A stretch of DNA of 64,000 nt from Candidatus Termititenax sp. (GCA_020719045.1 DYQY01000003.1:62001-126000); one strand, 5' to 3'; positions 45,242 through 54,156 are shown, counted from the first letter of the stretch. Notes: generated by a model not told the origin, from the letters alone. A program made the numbers and translations.

Positions 45242-45510
45242 TGAAAGTAGCAGCCGAAGGTAAGTTTGCCTTTGAGGAAATTGGTACAAGTGAAATAATT
45301 GGGTTCGTTTCTTGTGGTGGTTGTCCTGGGAAAAAAGCTGTAACCAGAGCTAAAATGATGGTTGATAGAGGCGCAGAAGCAATACTGGTAGCTTCATGCA
45401 TAAGCAAAGGAAATCCCATTGGTTTTCCTTGCCCACATTACGAAAAGATGCAAGAAAGCATAGAAAAGAAAATCGGGACTCAAGTAAAATTAATTGGATG
45501 GACTCATTAA
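45241..45510 (+). CDS. CGGC domain protein, N-terminally short
   Basis: Protein of 89 residues matching the C-terminal two thirds of CGGC-domain proteins: FAFEEIGTSEIIGFVSCGGCPGKKAV, MMVDRGAEAILVASCISKGNP, FPCPHYEKM and LIGWTH. Family members I recall begin with about 20 more residues carrying an RCxxT...CPGT motif; here the protein starts directly at KVAAEGKFAFEE, with the ATG touching the FabZ stop. The cysteines suggest metal or cluster binding. Function of the family is unknown to me. Confidence 0.8.
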   Translation: MKVAAEGKFAFEEIGTSEIIGFVSCGGCPGKKAVTRAKMMVDRGAEAILVASCISKGNPIGFPCPHYEKMQESIEKKIGTQVKLIGWTH

Positions 45511-45562
45511 CCGTCTGTAAACAAAAAATTAGCATATTTACTCTTAATTAGGAGGTTTTTGC

Positions 45563-47593
45563 TTGGACTTTAACTTTATAGCCAATTACGTGCCTGTTGT
45601 TGACCCAGTATATGTCTTTTCAATAGTCATGCTTTCTATCTTATTAATGCCTGCACTAATGAGGAAACTAAATCTTCCAGAAGCAATAGGCATAATCATT
45701 GCAGGGATAATTTTAGGACCTACCGGACTAGACATCATAGAGAAAAACTCCAGCATAATACTTCTAGGTACTGTAGGCATTGTCTATATTATGTTTATCT
45801 CTGGACTAGAAATGAACATCAACGACTTTAAAAAGAATTCTAAGAAAAGCTTGATTTTCGGTACACTTACTTTCTTTTTACCTCAAATAATTGGTACAAC
45901 TATTGCCTATTACTTCATGAACATGAATATTTTAAACTCTGTTCTGCTTGGAAGCATCTACGCATCGCACACTCTGCTGAGTTATCCTATTATTAGCAAA
46001 TTAGGAGCTAAAGATGATGAATCAGTATTAGTTACAATTGGTGGCACTCTTCTTACAAATAGCCTTTCTTTTGGTGTATTAGCTGTTATTGTAAGTATTA
46101 ATGCAGGGAAAATGGATGTCCATTTTGGTATTAATTTAATATTATTATCATGCCTATTAGTGTTTATTTCTCTCTTCTTTATCCCTATTATTGCAAGATG
46201 GTTTTTTAAAAACTCACAAGGGGAAGGGAACTCTCACTTTATCTTTGTTATGGTTATTGTATTTGTATCTTCCTCTATAAGTAAAATTATAGGACTTGAA
46301 CCTATTATTGGAGCTATGCTTGCTGGACTCGCAATAAACTCACTAATACCGTCTAACTCAACACTTATGAACAGAATAAACTTTATTGGCAATACTCTAT
46401 TTCTGCCTTTCTTCTTAATTTACGTTGGAATGTTAGTTGATGTTAGAATCTTCTTTTCTGACCCAAAAACACTCATTATTACTTTATTAATGACTATAAT
46501 TGCCACTTCAACAAAATGGCTTGCTGCTATGATTAGCAAAAAAATATTTAACTACACAAAAGACCAAGGAAACATTATGTTTGGCCTAAGCAACTCCCAG
46601 GCTGTAAGCACATTGGCTGCTGTCATGATCGGCTATAACCTAAAGATTTTTGATGCATATATACTTAATGGAACAATTGGCATGATGCTTTTCACTTGCA
46701 TAATAAGTGCAATCGTAAGCGAAAAAGCTACAAAGAAGCTACTACTCACACAGTCCACAACAAAAGCTCAAGAAGAAGAACAAAAAGAAGAACAAATTCT
46801 TGTCCCAATAAATAATCCGAAAACACTTGGCACCTTGGTTGACCTGTCTCTGCTTATAAAATCATCAAGTAGCTTAAGCCCTATTTACCCACTAATTATA
46901 GTATCTGACTCGGAGAATGCTAGTGCTGAACTTAAAGAAAAACAAAAAATACTAATTGATGCAAGTAATTACGCTGCAGGCTCAGAAAATATCACCAAAC
47001 TTATTTCTAGAATCGACGTTAACCCAGCAAGTGGAATAATTCGTGTAGAAAAAGAACTTGGAATCAGCCATACAATTATGGGCTGGAGCGAAAGACATTC
47101 AAAAAGTGGTATAATATTTGGCACCACGCTTGATCACCTACTTGAAGGAAGTTCCAGTATTCTGTTTGTCACCAAAGCATCTTTATCTTGGAGTATTATG
47201 AAAAAAATCATACTAATCTTACCAGAAAATGCAGAATTAGAAATTAGCTTTACCTGTATAATTAAATCCATTATCTTTTTAGCAAGCAGAATCAAAGTCC
47301 CAGTTCATATTTCAGGAGCAGAGTCTCAAATAAATACCATAAAAGATATTGTCACCAAACTCAAGATTAACATTCCAATATTTGATATAAATGAGGCAAA
47401 TATTGAAGACTATATTGAAAGCAACATTAAGCCTTTTGAAATACCAATAATATACTCTGGAAGGCCAAACAGCCTAATCTGGAGCCCTTCTTGGGAAAAA
47501 CTCATTAACAAAGTTGCTAATAAGAAAGAAAATAATAATTTTATTGTTATATACAGCCAAATTGAAAAACTAACTAATACTGCAGACTACTAA
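45563..47593 (+). CDS. Cation:proton antiporter (CPA2/KefB type) with C-terminal soluble domain
   Basis: Integral membrane exchanger of 676 residues. Residues 15-395 hold 12-13 TM helices with CPA2 text (LPEAIGIIIAGIILGPTGL, SGLEMNINDFKKNS, LEPIIGAMLAGLAIN, IYVGMLVDVRIFF). The remaining 280 residues resemble universal-stress-protein-like sensing domains (ILVPINNPKTLGTLVDLSLL). The start is TTG at 45563 with AGGAGG upstream. It is separated from the CGGC gene by 52 bases and is convergent with the Crp/Fnr gene (4-base overlap). Na+/H+ or K+/H+ exchange is inferred. Confidence 0.9.
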   Translation: MDFNFIANYVPVVDPVYVFSIVMLSILLMPALMRKLNLPEAIGIIIAGIILGPTGLDIIEKNSSIILLGTVGIVYIMFISGLEMNINDFKKNSKKSLIFGTLTFFLPQIIGTTIAYYFMNMNILNSVLLGSIYASHTLLSYPIISKLGAKDDESVLVTIGGTLLTNSLSFGVLAVIVSINAGKMDVHFGINLILLSCLLVFISLFFIPIIARWFFKNSQGEGNSHFIFVMVIVFVSSSISKIIGLEPIIGAMLAGLAINSLIPSNSTLMNRINFIGNTLFLPFFLIYVGMLVDVRIFFSDPKTLIITLLMTIIATSTKWLAAMISKKIFNYTKDQGNIMFGLSNSQAVSTLAAVMIGYNLKIFDAYILNGTIGMMLFTCIISAIVSEKATKKLLLTQSTTKAQEEEQKEEQILVPINNPKTLGTLVDLSLLIKSSSSLSPIYPLIIVSDSENASAELKEKQKILIDASNYAAGSENITKLISRIDVNPASGIIRVEKELGISHTIMGWSERHSKSGIIFGTTLDHLLEGSSSILFVTKASLSWSIMKKIILILPENAELEISFTCIIKSIIFLASRIKVPVHISGAESQINTIKDIVTKLKINIPIFDINEANIEDYIESNIKPFEIPIIYSGRPNSLIWSPSWEKLINKVANKKENNNFIVIYSQIEKLTNTADY

Positions 47594-48234
47594 CCACCGG
47601 CTAGCTCAACTAATTTATCATAATCCTGAACCACAACTGTCTTCCCGAATACCTTAAGAACGCCTAGTTGATGTAGTTTCTGAAAGTTTCTTGATAAAGT
47701 CTCTGGCACTGTACCTACAAAATTTGCAATCTCTTTTTTAGAAATACTCATCTCAAATTGCTCAGACAGTTCAGCTTTCTCTAACAAATCATTGTCATTA
47801 ATATACTTTAAAATAAACCCAGCAAGCCTAGAAGAAACATCCTGCAAACTAAACTGATAAATTTTTTCATTAAGCATTAAGCACCTCTGTGAAAGTACTT
47901 TAATAAAAAACATACTTAGCTCACTATTTTCTCTAATAGCCTGCAAAATCTCTCTTTTCGAGTACTCAATTACCTTGCTCTCTTTAACAACCATTGCACC
48001 AACAGGATACTTGCTATCCGTAAAAACCATAACCTCAGCAAATACTTCACTAGGCAATACTCTACGAATTACTGTTTCTTTTCCGTCTTGATTTAGCTTG
48101 AATAAACTAACCTCACCACTTAAGAGCAAATAAAAAATACTGGCATCTTCATCAATATGAAAAAGCACCTCTCCCTGACTAACTACTCGCTCATGCCCAT
48201 ATCCAGCTAACTTTTCCTGCCAGTTTACTTGCAT
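47590..48234 (-). CDS. Crp/Fnr family transcriptional regulator (HcpR-like candidate)
   Basis: Protein of 214 residues: a cyclic-nucleotide-like beta-roll (residues 20-115, GEVLFHIDEDASIFYLLLSGEVSLF), dimer helix, and C-terminal winged helix with SKKEIANFVGTVPETLSRNFQKL. The Fnr N-terminal cysteine cluster is absent, so it does not sense oxygen as Fnr does. It is transcribed away from the ferredoxin-hcp operon, with a perfect TTGAC-N4-GTCAA palindrome 44-57 bases upstream of its start. The recognition helix carries the ExxSR that reads TTGA-type half sites in this family. This layout is like HcpR regulators of hcp in anaerobes. Confidence 0.85.
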   Translation of the reverse strand: MQVNWQEKLAGYGHERVVSQGEVLFHIDEDASIFYLLLSGEVSLFKLNQDGKETVIRRVLPSEVFAEVMVFTDSKYPVGAMVVKESKVIEYSKREILQAIRENSELSMFFIKVLSQRCLMLNEKIYQFSLQDVSSRLAGFILKYINDNDLLEKAELSEQFEMSISKKEIANFVGTVPETLSRNFQKLHQLGVLKVFGKTVVVQDYDKLVELAGG

Positions 48235-48277
48235 TAAAACCCCTTCATTTAAACAGAAAACATCGTTCTTTTCTGTT

Positions 48278-48291
48278 TTGACTTAAGTCAA
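48278..48291. promoter_or_regulatory. Perfect 14-base palindrome, Crp/Fnr-type operator
   Basis: TTGACTTAAGTCAA, which is TTGAC-N4-GTCAA, lies between the divergent Crp/Fnr and ferredoxin-hcp genes. It has the half sites and spacing of Fnr/Dnr/HcpR-type boxes. Confidence 0.8.
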
Positions 48292-48349
48292 TTCTATTAT
48301 GCTTATAGTATATCAAAATTACTACAGAAAAAAGAAAGGAGTTATAATT

Positions 48350-49144
48350 ATGGTACTCAGAAAATTCATCGAAATAAATGAAGATAAATGTAATGGTTGT
48401 GGAAACTGCGTTGTTGACTGTGCGGAGGGCGCACTACAAATAGTTAATGGCAAAGCAAAAGTTGTCAAAGAACAATTCTGCGACGGTCTAGGTGCTTGTA
48501 TTGGTAGTTGCCCAGTTGATGCACTTAAAATAGCAGAAAAAGATGTAGCAGAGTTTGACGAACACGCTGTTGAAAAACATCTAAAAAGCAATAACAACCC
48601 AAAACTACAGCTAGTTAAAAAAGAAGAAAAAAAAGGCTGTGGTGGAGGATGCCCTGGAACTAGAGCTATAGAAATCAAAAGAAACATTAACTCAGAAGTA
48701 AACAGGCAGAGTTTTCATGAAGAACAAGGCATCAAACATGGAGTGACAGGTAAAGATAGCGCAATTATTCGAGAAAACTCAAGCTGTTTAACCCAATGGC
48801 CTGTGCAACTTCACCTGATTAGCCCACAAGCTCCATACCTTAAAGGAGCTAAGCTTCTTGTTGCCGCAACTTGTTCAGCCTTTTCGTACGGTAATTTCCA
48901 TCATGATTTTATTAAAGATCATATTGTAGTTGTTGCTTGCCCGAAGCTTGATAAAACAGAACCATACGTAGATAAACTTACAAGAATTATTACGGAAGGA
49001 GGGATTGCATCAATAACAGTAGTTAGAATGGAAGTACCATGTTGCGGTGGTCTAAGCCATCTTGTCAAAGAAGCTATCGCTAATTCAGGGAAAAAACTTC
49101 CATACTTAGAAGAAGTCATTACAGTAGATGGGAAAATTAAGTAG
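48350..49144 (+). CDS. 4Fe-4S ferredoxin-domain protein, partner of Hcp
   Basis: Protein of 264 residues from the ATG at 48350 (AAAGGAG upstream). Residues 14-60 carry two 4Fe-4S clusters: C14-X2-C17-X2-C20-X3-C24, then [24 protein letters not shown] segment follows, and residues 140-264 form a second domain with [36 protein letters not shown] and MEVPCCGGL. This two-domain protein is commonly found beside hcp in anaerobes and probably supplies electrons to it. A long hairpin separates it from hcp. Confidence 0.9.
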   Translation: MVLRKFIEINEDKCNGCGNCVVDCAEGALQIVNGKAKVVKEQFCDGLGACIGSCPVDALKIAEKDVAEFDEHAVEKHLKSNNNPKLQLVKKEEKKGCGGGCPGTRAIEIKRNINSEVNRQSFHEEQGIKHGVTGKDSAIIRENSSCLTQWPVQLHLISPQAPYLKGAKLLVAATCSAFSYGNFHHDFIKDHIVVVACPKLDKTEPYVDKLTRIITEGGIASITVVRMEVPCCGGLSHLVKEAIANSGKKLPYLEEVITVDGKIK

Positions 49145-49148
49145 GAAT

Positions 49149-49180
49149 AATCCCCCTGATGCTTTTGCATCAGGGGGATT
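49149..49180 (+). promoter_or_regulatory. Long perfect hairpin between ferredoxin and hcp genes
   Basis: A 14-base arm, AATCCCCCTGATGC (49149-49162), pairs perfectly with GCATCAGGGGGATT (49167-49180) around a TTTT loop. What follows is A-rich, not a T run, so it is not a standard terminator on the plus strand. A 3'-end stabiliser or processing site that sets the ferredoxin:hcp ratio is plausible. Confidence 0.65.
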
Positions 49181-49208
49181 ACAAAAAATAAAAAAGGAGA
49201 AATATAAT

Positions 49209-50783
49209 ATGAGTATGTATTGCAATCAATGTCAGGAAGCAGCAAGGGGAGTTGCTTGTACAAAAGTAGGAGTCTGCGGAAAGAACGAAACTGTTTCTAA
49301 CCTACAAGATTTATTAATCGACACTCTACAGAAACTAGCTGTAAAACTAAAAGGAACAAAAGTAAGCGATGAGCTAACTGCTTATATCCTAAAAAGCTTG
49401 TTTCAAACAATAACTAATGCAAACTTTAGCCAGTCAGATATCATAAAAAGTATCAGAAAAGGTCTTATTATAACTGATGCTGAATTAGCTAGTGCAAGTG
49501 ATGCTGAACTTATCGCAAAGTCAGCAGAAGTTGGATTCGAAACAATTGCAAACGATGATATTCGAGCGCTTAAGTCTCTAGTTATCTTTGGACTTAAAGG
49601 ACTTGCTGCTTATGCTGAGCACGCTGCAAACCTCGGTCACCATGATGAAGCAATTACAAATTTTATTGTAAAAGCACTTGCTATGGTAGAAGATGAAAAC
49701 GCTGCAGCAGATGCGCTAGTAGCCTTGACCATCGAAACTGGTCAATTTGGCGTAACAGCAATGGCACTACTAGATACAGCGAATACTTCTGCTTACGGTA
49801 ACCCTGAAATATCAGAAGTTAACCTTGGAGTAAGAAAAAACCCTGCTATTCTTATCAGCGGTCATGACTTAAAGGATATTGAAGAGCTATTAGCACAAAC
49901 TGAAGGCACTGGAGTAGATGTATATACTCACAGCGAAATGTTACCTGCTAACTACTATCCAAAGTTCAAAAAATACGATCATTTAGTTGGCAACTATGGA
50001 AACGCATGGTGGAAACAAAACGAAGAGTTTGAAAAGTTTAACGGGCCAATCCTTTTTACCACAAACTGTATTACGCCACCTAAGACTTCATACAAAGACA
50101 GAGTCTACACCACTGGAGCAGCTGGATTCGATGGTTTTCCTCATATAGCAGACAGAGTTACTGGACAGCCAAAAGACTTTTCTGCAATCATTGAACACGC
50201 AAAAAGACTACCTGCTCCTACTGAAATAGAAACAGGAAAAATAGTCGGCGGGTTTGCTCACGCACAAGTGTTAGCTCTTGCAGACAAGGTAATAGCAGCT
50301 GTTAAATCTGGCGCTATCAAAAAGTTCGTTGTAATGGCAGGTTGTGACGGTAGAATGCAGTCAAGAAATTACTATACTGAATTCGCAGAAGCGCTTCCTA
50401 AAGATAGCGTTATTCTAACTGCAGGTTGTGCAAAATATCGCTACAACAAACTAAACCTTGGTGATATAGGTGGTATTCCAAGAGTTCTTGATGCTGGTCA
50501 ATGTAATGACTCTTACTCATTAGCTGTAGTAGCTTTAAAACTTAAAGAAGTATTTGGACTAGACGATATTAACGACCTACCTATTGTTTATAACATTGCT
50601 TGGTATGAACAAAAGGCTGTTATCGTTCTATTAGCACTACTTTCTCTTGGTGTTAAAAACATTCACCTTGGACCAACGCTTCCAGCGTTCTTGTCTCCAA
50701 ACGTAGCAAAAGTTTTAGTTGATACTTTTGGTATCGGTGGCATCACAGATGTTGCTTCAGACATCAAAACAATGATTGGTTAA
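49209..50783 (+). CDS. hcp: Hybrid cluster protein (hydroxylamine/NO reductase)
   Basis: Hybrid cluster protein of about 524 residues. The N-terminal cluster motif is C5-X2-C8-X8-C17-X5-C23, the spacing of the 4Fe-4S form of anaerobes and not the 2Fe-2S form of E. coli. Hybrid-cluster ligands lie in GHD (ISGHDLKD), [30 protein letters not shown] and [10 protein letters not shown]. It reduces hydroxylamine and NO in nitrosative stress defence. The ATG at 49209 has AAGGAGA upstream. It is expected to be controlled together with the ferredoxin gene through the palindrome at 48278. Confidence 0.96.
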   Translation: MSMYCNQCQEAARGVACTKVGVCGKNETVSNLQDLLIDTLQKLAVKLKGTKVSDELTAYILKSLFQTITNANFSQSDIIKSIRKGLIITDAELASASDAELIAKSAEVGFETIANDDIRALKSLVIFGLKGLAAYAEHAANLGHHDEAITNFIVKALAMVEDENAAADALVALTIETGQFGVTAMALLDTANTSAYGNPEISEVNLGVRKNPAILISGHDLKDIEELLAQTEGTGVDVYTHSEMLPANYYPKFKKYDHLVGNYGNAWWKQNEEFEKFNGPILFTTNCITPPKTSYKDRVYTTGAAGFDGFPHIADRVTGQPKDFSAIIEHAKRLPAPTEIETGKIVGGFAHAQVLALADKVIAAVKSGAIKKFVVMAGCDGRMQSRNYYTEFAEALPKDSVILTAGCAKYRYNKLNLGDIGGIPRVLDAGQCNDSYSLAVVALKLKEVFGLDDINDLPIVYNIAWYEQKAVIVLLALLSLGVKNIHLGPTLPAFLSPNVAKVLVDTFGIGGITDVASDIKTMIG

Positions 50784-50792
50784 AATTAAAAT

Positions 50793-50831
50793 AATTAGGT
50801 CCCCGCAATCAGAATTTGCGAGGACCTAATT
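50793..50831. terminator. Bidirectional terminator-like hairpin between hcp and AEC permease gene
   Basis: AATTAGGTCCCCGCAA (50793-50808) pairs with TTGCGAGGACCTAATT (50816-50831) with one mismatch. Both arms end in AT-rich sequence, and it sits between two convergent genes; the right arm runs into the AEC gene stop codon. Confidence 0.65.
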
Positions 50832-51759
50832 AAAAAATTATTATCGATAAATAATAGTGAAAAATCATAAAAACAAAACTGAGCAAAGACGTTAAAATAA
50901 CTATCCCAGAGATTTCAGAAACCTTATACTTATACACTTCTGCCAATACAACCAAAGCAACAGCAGCAGGGATTGCAGTCTGAAGTAATAAAAACTGCTG
51001 AGTTTCAAAAACGTAAAAATCTACGTAAAACATTCTTAGTAAAAACATAGAAAAGAACAATCCTATTGGTAGGCTTATAAATCTAAAAAGAGAGTAAAAA
51101 AGCGCAGCCCTAATCTTTTCTATTGAAAAGTTATCATATAAAAAGATTCCTAATGAAAATACAGCCACGCCACCAGCAGCATGCCCCAACATTTCAAACG
51201 AACTATGCAAAAAACTTTCCCTAAACCCAACCAAAGAAAACAAAAGCCCAACAGCTATAGCTATTAACAATGGATTATATTTTAGATTTTTAAAAATCTT
51301 TTTAACACTTATGTCATCACTTGCAAACTCAAACATAATAAGGCTTAAAAAGATACCGATTGCCCCAAGCAAAGAAGCTGTAATTACTGCATTATAATAA
51401 TACGAACCACTTTGGAAAGACTCAAAAAAAGCTAATCCGAAGAAAGCATTACTACCCATAATTACAGATAATGAAAGCAGAATAAACATGTCCTTATTAA
51501 TCGCGCTAAGAGTAAACAAAACAATTAATGCAATCCAAACTAACAATATCGGGACTATCGATCCCCACACAATAACAGGCTCTATTTCTGACAACTGCAA
51601 CAAAGAAATCTTTGCAAGAAACAAAGCAGGCAAACTGAAATAATATACAAAAGATGAAATAACCTTAACATCCGACTTCTGAAAGATATTTGCTCTTCTA
51701 CTAAGAGCTCCTAATCCAATCAAAATAAATAAAACTAATAGGCTCTGAATTACTTCCAT
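50830..51759 (-). CDS. AEC (auxin efflux carrier) family permease
   Basis: Inner-membrane protein of 309 residues with ten TM helices split into two five-helix halves by a short polar loop (DDISVKKIFKNLKYNPLLIAI). The family's KxFKNLxxNP text at the loop and PAAVALVVLAEVYK near the end are visible. Bacterial members move small organic acids such as malate; the substrate here is unknown. TATAAT lies 6 bases before the ATG with no ribosome binding site. Confidence 0.85.
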   Translation of the reverse strand: MEVIQSLLVLFILIGLGALSRRANIFQKSDVKVISSFVYYFSLPALFLAKISLLQLSEIEPVIVWGSIVPILLVWIALIVLFTLSAINKDMFILLSLSVIMGSNAFFGLAFFESFQSGSYYYNAVITASLLGAIGIFLSLIMFEFASDDISVKKIFKNLKYNPLLIAIAVGLLFSLVGFRESFLHSSFEMLGHAAGGVAVFSLGIFLYDNFSIEKIRAALFYSLFRFISLPIGLFFSMFLLRMFYVDFYVFETQQFLLLQTAIPAAVALVVLAEVYKYKVSEISGIVILTSLLSFVFMIFHYYLSIIIF

Positions 51760-51765
51760 ATTACT

Positions 51766-51771
51766 ATTATA
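51766..51771 (-). promoter_or_regulatory. -10 element, probable leaderless promoter of AEC gene
   Basis: TATAAT on the minus strand, 6 bases before the ATG at 51759. Confidence 0.5.
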
Positions 51772-51819
51772 CCTATACTTCTATTAAAATAATAATTAAT
51801 AAGAACAAAGGAGTAAAAA

Positions 51820-52080
51820 ATGACACACTCAATCTCAACAACTTGGTTAAATAATATGGGGTTTGAATCAACAATTGATAATCATAAAATTACGCTTGAT
51901 GCAATGAAAGACCACCCTAAATTCTACACTTCTATCCATATCATCTATGAGTTTGATAAAAGTGTTCCAAAGGCCAGTGCAGAAAAAGCAATCGGGCTTT
52001 CTCTAGAAAAATACTGTAGCGTAAACTATACGCTTAAGCAGTTGGCTAAGATTACACATGAAATAAAGTTTATAGAATAA
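51820..52080 (+). CDS. OsmC-like protein with the central third deleted
   Basis: Protein of 86 residues. The start (TTWLNNMGFESTIDNHKITLDA) and end (HPKFYTSIHIIYEFDKSVP, KAIGLSLEKYCSVNYTLKQLA) match the first and last parts of OsmC/YhfA-type proteins. In full-length members these are separated by about 50 residues holding the PxELLLxALAGCT segment with the first peroxidatic Cys. Here LDA is followed at once by MKDHPK. Only the second conserved Cys (in KYCSV) remains. AAAGGAG precedes the ATG. It may be a small stable remnant or a decaying gene. Confidence 0.75.
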   Translation: MTHSISTTWLNNMGFESTIDNHKITLDAMKDHPKFYTSIHIIYEFDKSVPKASAEKAIGLSLEKYCSVNYTLKQLAKITHEIKFIE

Positions 52081-52099
52081 AACCTATCTAGATTTTCTT

Positions 52100-52462
52100 A
52101 TGTTAAAAAAATGTAAATCTAACCTATGTTTTAGTATATTTACTATTCTCATATTACTCTTTTCAACCTACGTTTCAGCACTTGAACGTAATCAATATGC
52201 ATTAGATACCATTATTACTTCTCGACATGATGGACCAGGATATTACGATAATAATGTCCTCAGACCATTCAATGAAAATAATTTCGGAATAGGCATTAGT
52301 AACGGACTCGATGTCGATAAAGACTTAATGATAGGTCACTTCAAAAACAGTTACCACAGAGACACTTTTTATGCTGGAGTATTCTGGCACAAAGAATTTA
52401 AATTAGGTCTCTCTGCTTCACTTTCTAGTCATCTCTCTTGCAGTTTAGATAAACTAAACTAA
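52100..52462 (+). CDS. Short secreted protein, probably a truncated outer membrane or acyltransferase-like protein
   Basis: Protein of 120 residues with a signal peptide (SIFTILILLFSTYVSA). The mature part has alternating strands and the segment GHFKNSYHRDTFYAGVFW, reminiscent of small proteins I have seen annotated as barrel or acyltransferase-like. It ends abruptly after a Ser/Leu-rich stretch, and I find no continuation in other frames. I cannot name a function. It begins 19 bases after the OsmC-like gene. Confidence 0.45.
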   Translation: MLKKCKSNLCFSIFTILILLFSTYVSALERNQYALDTIITSRHDGPGYYDNNVLRPFNENNFGIGISNGLDVDKDLMIGHFKNSYHRDTFYAGVFWHKEFKLGLSASLSSHLSCSLDKLN

Positions 52463-52549
52463 TCCACCTCTCAACGCTAATTTACTCTTTGTAGCTCATC
52501 AAACAATACTTAATGACATATTCGAAAAAAGCTCTACAGAGTGGTCACT

Positions 52550-53392
52550 CTATTGGGATAAATAAATACCTAGAACAACTAAAGAGGTGCCCCCAAAAAT
52601 AGTTAAATAATTTCCAAAATGCTTCGTCTTGTCACTATCAAATATAATCAGTGCTTTTTCCCTAAAAACAATAACCATAATAGAAAGAATTGATAACGCT
52701 GATGCCATTCCTAGCGCAATTAATACAACCGATAACAACCCAAGCCACAACATCTTATGTGACGCAAAATAGGTTAAGAAAAGTAACGTCCCAGGGCAAG
52801 GCACTATCCCAAGCACAAACGGAAGCAGTGCATGATGAACATGTTCCTCTTCTGAACAGCTCTTCTTCCTTATGGTCTTTACTCCTTTATAAACTATATA
52901 TACTCCCAAAATTGAAATTATATAATAGCTTATCTTCTGCATAATTGCCTCATAGCCAGAGCCACCAAAGACAGGCACAATCTTTGAAAGTAATAACATT
53001 CCTGCAAACAGAAATAAGGCAGAAAAAGAATGCATCAAACTAAAAACAAAGCCAAACACAATACCTTTTATTGGGGGTGCTTTTGTTCCCACAAAGTATG
53101 AAACAGCTATCACTTTACCATGACCTGGACCAAGTGCATGAAAAAAACCATATAAAAAAACCGCAAATAAAATTATAGCTAAATAACCACTACTTGGCTC
53201 CTGCTTAATCGCTTTTGTTTTCCGTGAAATATCATTTCGAATATCTCTTTGTATCATGACTATATTATTAATTACTGGTGCCATAATACTTATCTTCACG
53301 GCACCCTCTGTTGACTGTGGCTTGCTTTTAACTAGCATCGGGTTAGCAAATAATATAGTAGAAATAAAAAGTACAAAAATTAGTTTATTCAT
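52550..53392 (-). CDS. NicO/RcnA family nickel/cobalt transporter
   Basis: Integral membrane protein of 280 residues with six or seven TM helices. The metal-site motif HALGPGHGK is in the first TM block (GFFHALGPGHGK), with HSFSALFLF and LGIVPCPGTLLFLTYF following, all NicO/RcnA features. The first 60 residues include a signal-like helix and a periplasmic stretch (NNIVMIQRDIRND). It overlaps the DUF1007 gene by 4 bases. Export or uptake of Ni/Co (possibly other divalent metals) cannot be told apart from sequence. Confidence 0.88.
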   Translation of the reverse strand: MNKLIFVLFISTILFANPMLVKSKPQSTEGAVKISIMAPVINNIVMIQRDIRNDISRKTKAIKQEPSSGYLAIILFAVFLYGFFHALGPGHGKVIAVSYFVGTKAPPIKGIVFGFVFSLMHSFSALFLFAGMLLLSKIVPVFGGSGYEAIMQKISYYIISILGVYIVYKGVKTIRKKSCSEEEHVHHALLPFVLGIVPCPGTLLFLTYFASHKMLWLGLLSVVLIALGMASALSILSIMVIVFREKALIIFDSDKTKHFGNYLTIFGGTSLVVLGIYLSQ

Positions 53393-53970
53393 TTCTTCTT
53401 AATCCTCATCTCAAATCCCTCTGGAACTATCATACCCTGATAATAAGCATCTTGCTTCCTTATTTTCTTTGTTAATTCGATTGAGTGTGATTGTGCCTCT
53501 CTTGCTATAATCGGAGAACTTCTAACTGGGGCAACATGAATATAGTATGTAGGATCAAAAAACATAACGACAAAATCTTTCTCTTGATAACTACTTTTTA
53601 TCGTACAAGGAATAAAAAACCTATACACAATTTTCCCATCCTCAAAAAAAGAATAAAAATCTTTAATGTATTCAGGGTAAAAAACCTTACCATCAATATA
53701 AAACTTTGCGAAATAATGATACTCTTTTAGATTATCAAAGGCTTCTGCTTTGAGTTTCTTTAATTCCTGCTCTGAAAATTTTTTATTTGAATCAGCATCA
53801 TACATCGCCACATAGGAACTAAACATCTCGTCAAAATACCAAGTTGCTTCAACGCCCTCAATCCCTTCATAATTAAAGCAAACGGTTGCTTTGTAATCTA
53901 TAAATGTATGCGGATGAGCATAAAATATTGAGGTAATGAAAAAAAGAAAAACTATAAGCTTAATCCTCAT
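53389..53970 (-). CDS. DUF1007 periplasmic protein
   Basis: Protein of 193 residues with a signal peptide (IKLIVFLFFITSIFYA). The mature protein starts at HPHTFIDYKATV, the His-rich opening typical of DUF1007, and has a WYFDEMFSS segment and an EF-hand-like DADSNKKFSEQEL. DUF1007 genes usually lie next to NicO-type transporters, as here (4-base overlap), and may bind metal in the periplasm. TATAAT lies 8 bases before the ATG. Confidence 0.85.
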   Translation of the reverse strand: MRIKLIVFLFFITSIFYAHPHTFIDYKATVCFNYEGIEGVEATWYFDEMFSSYVAMYDADSNKKFSEQELKKLKAEAFDNLKEYHYFAKFYIDGKVFYPEYIKDFYSFFEDGKIVYRFFIPCTIKSSYQEKDFVVMFFDPTYYIHVAPVRSSPIIAREAQSHSIELTKKIRKQDAYYQGMIVPEGFEMRIKKK

Positions 53971-53978
53971 TTACATCT

Positions 53979-53984
53979 ATTATA
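53979..53984 (-). promoter_or_regulatory. -10 element, probable leaderless promoter of DUF1007-NicO operon
   Basis: TATAAT on the minus strand, 8 bases before the ATG at 53970. Confidence 0.45.
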
Positions 53985-54156
53985 AATGAAACAACATAAA
54001 CCTAACACCTTCAAGATTTTCGAGCCAATTCCCATACTCTTTTCTATCATTACAACGTAGACGTGAATCATTTCTATTAATTAGGGGAGTTCAACTCTCT
54101 CAATTTGACAAAATTAGACCTAGTTTTCTGATACTTACAACACTAATCAAAACAAT

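Noticed and set aside
54105-54135. TTGACA with a possible -10 (GATACT) on the plus strand downstream of the DUF1007 gene, perhaps driving a small RNA antisense to feoB
   Set aside because: The spacer is 19 bases, the -10 is weak and no defined transcript or conserved structure follows apart from the repeat hairpins, which are better explained as the dispersed element.
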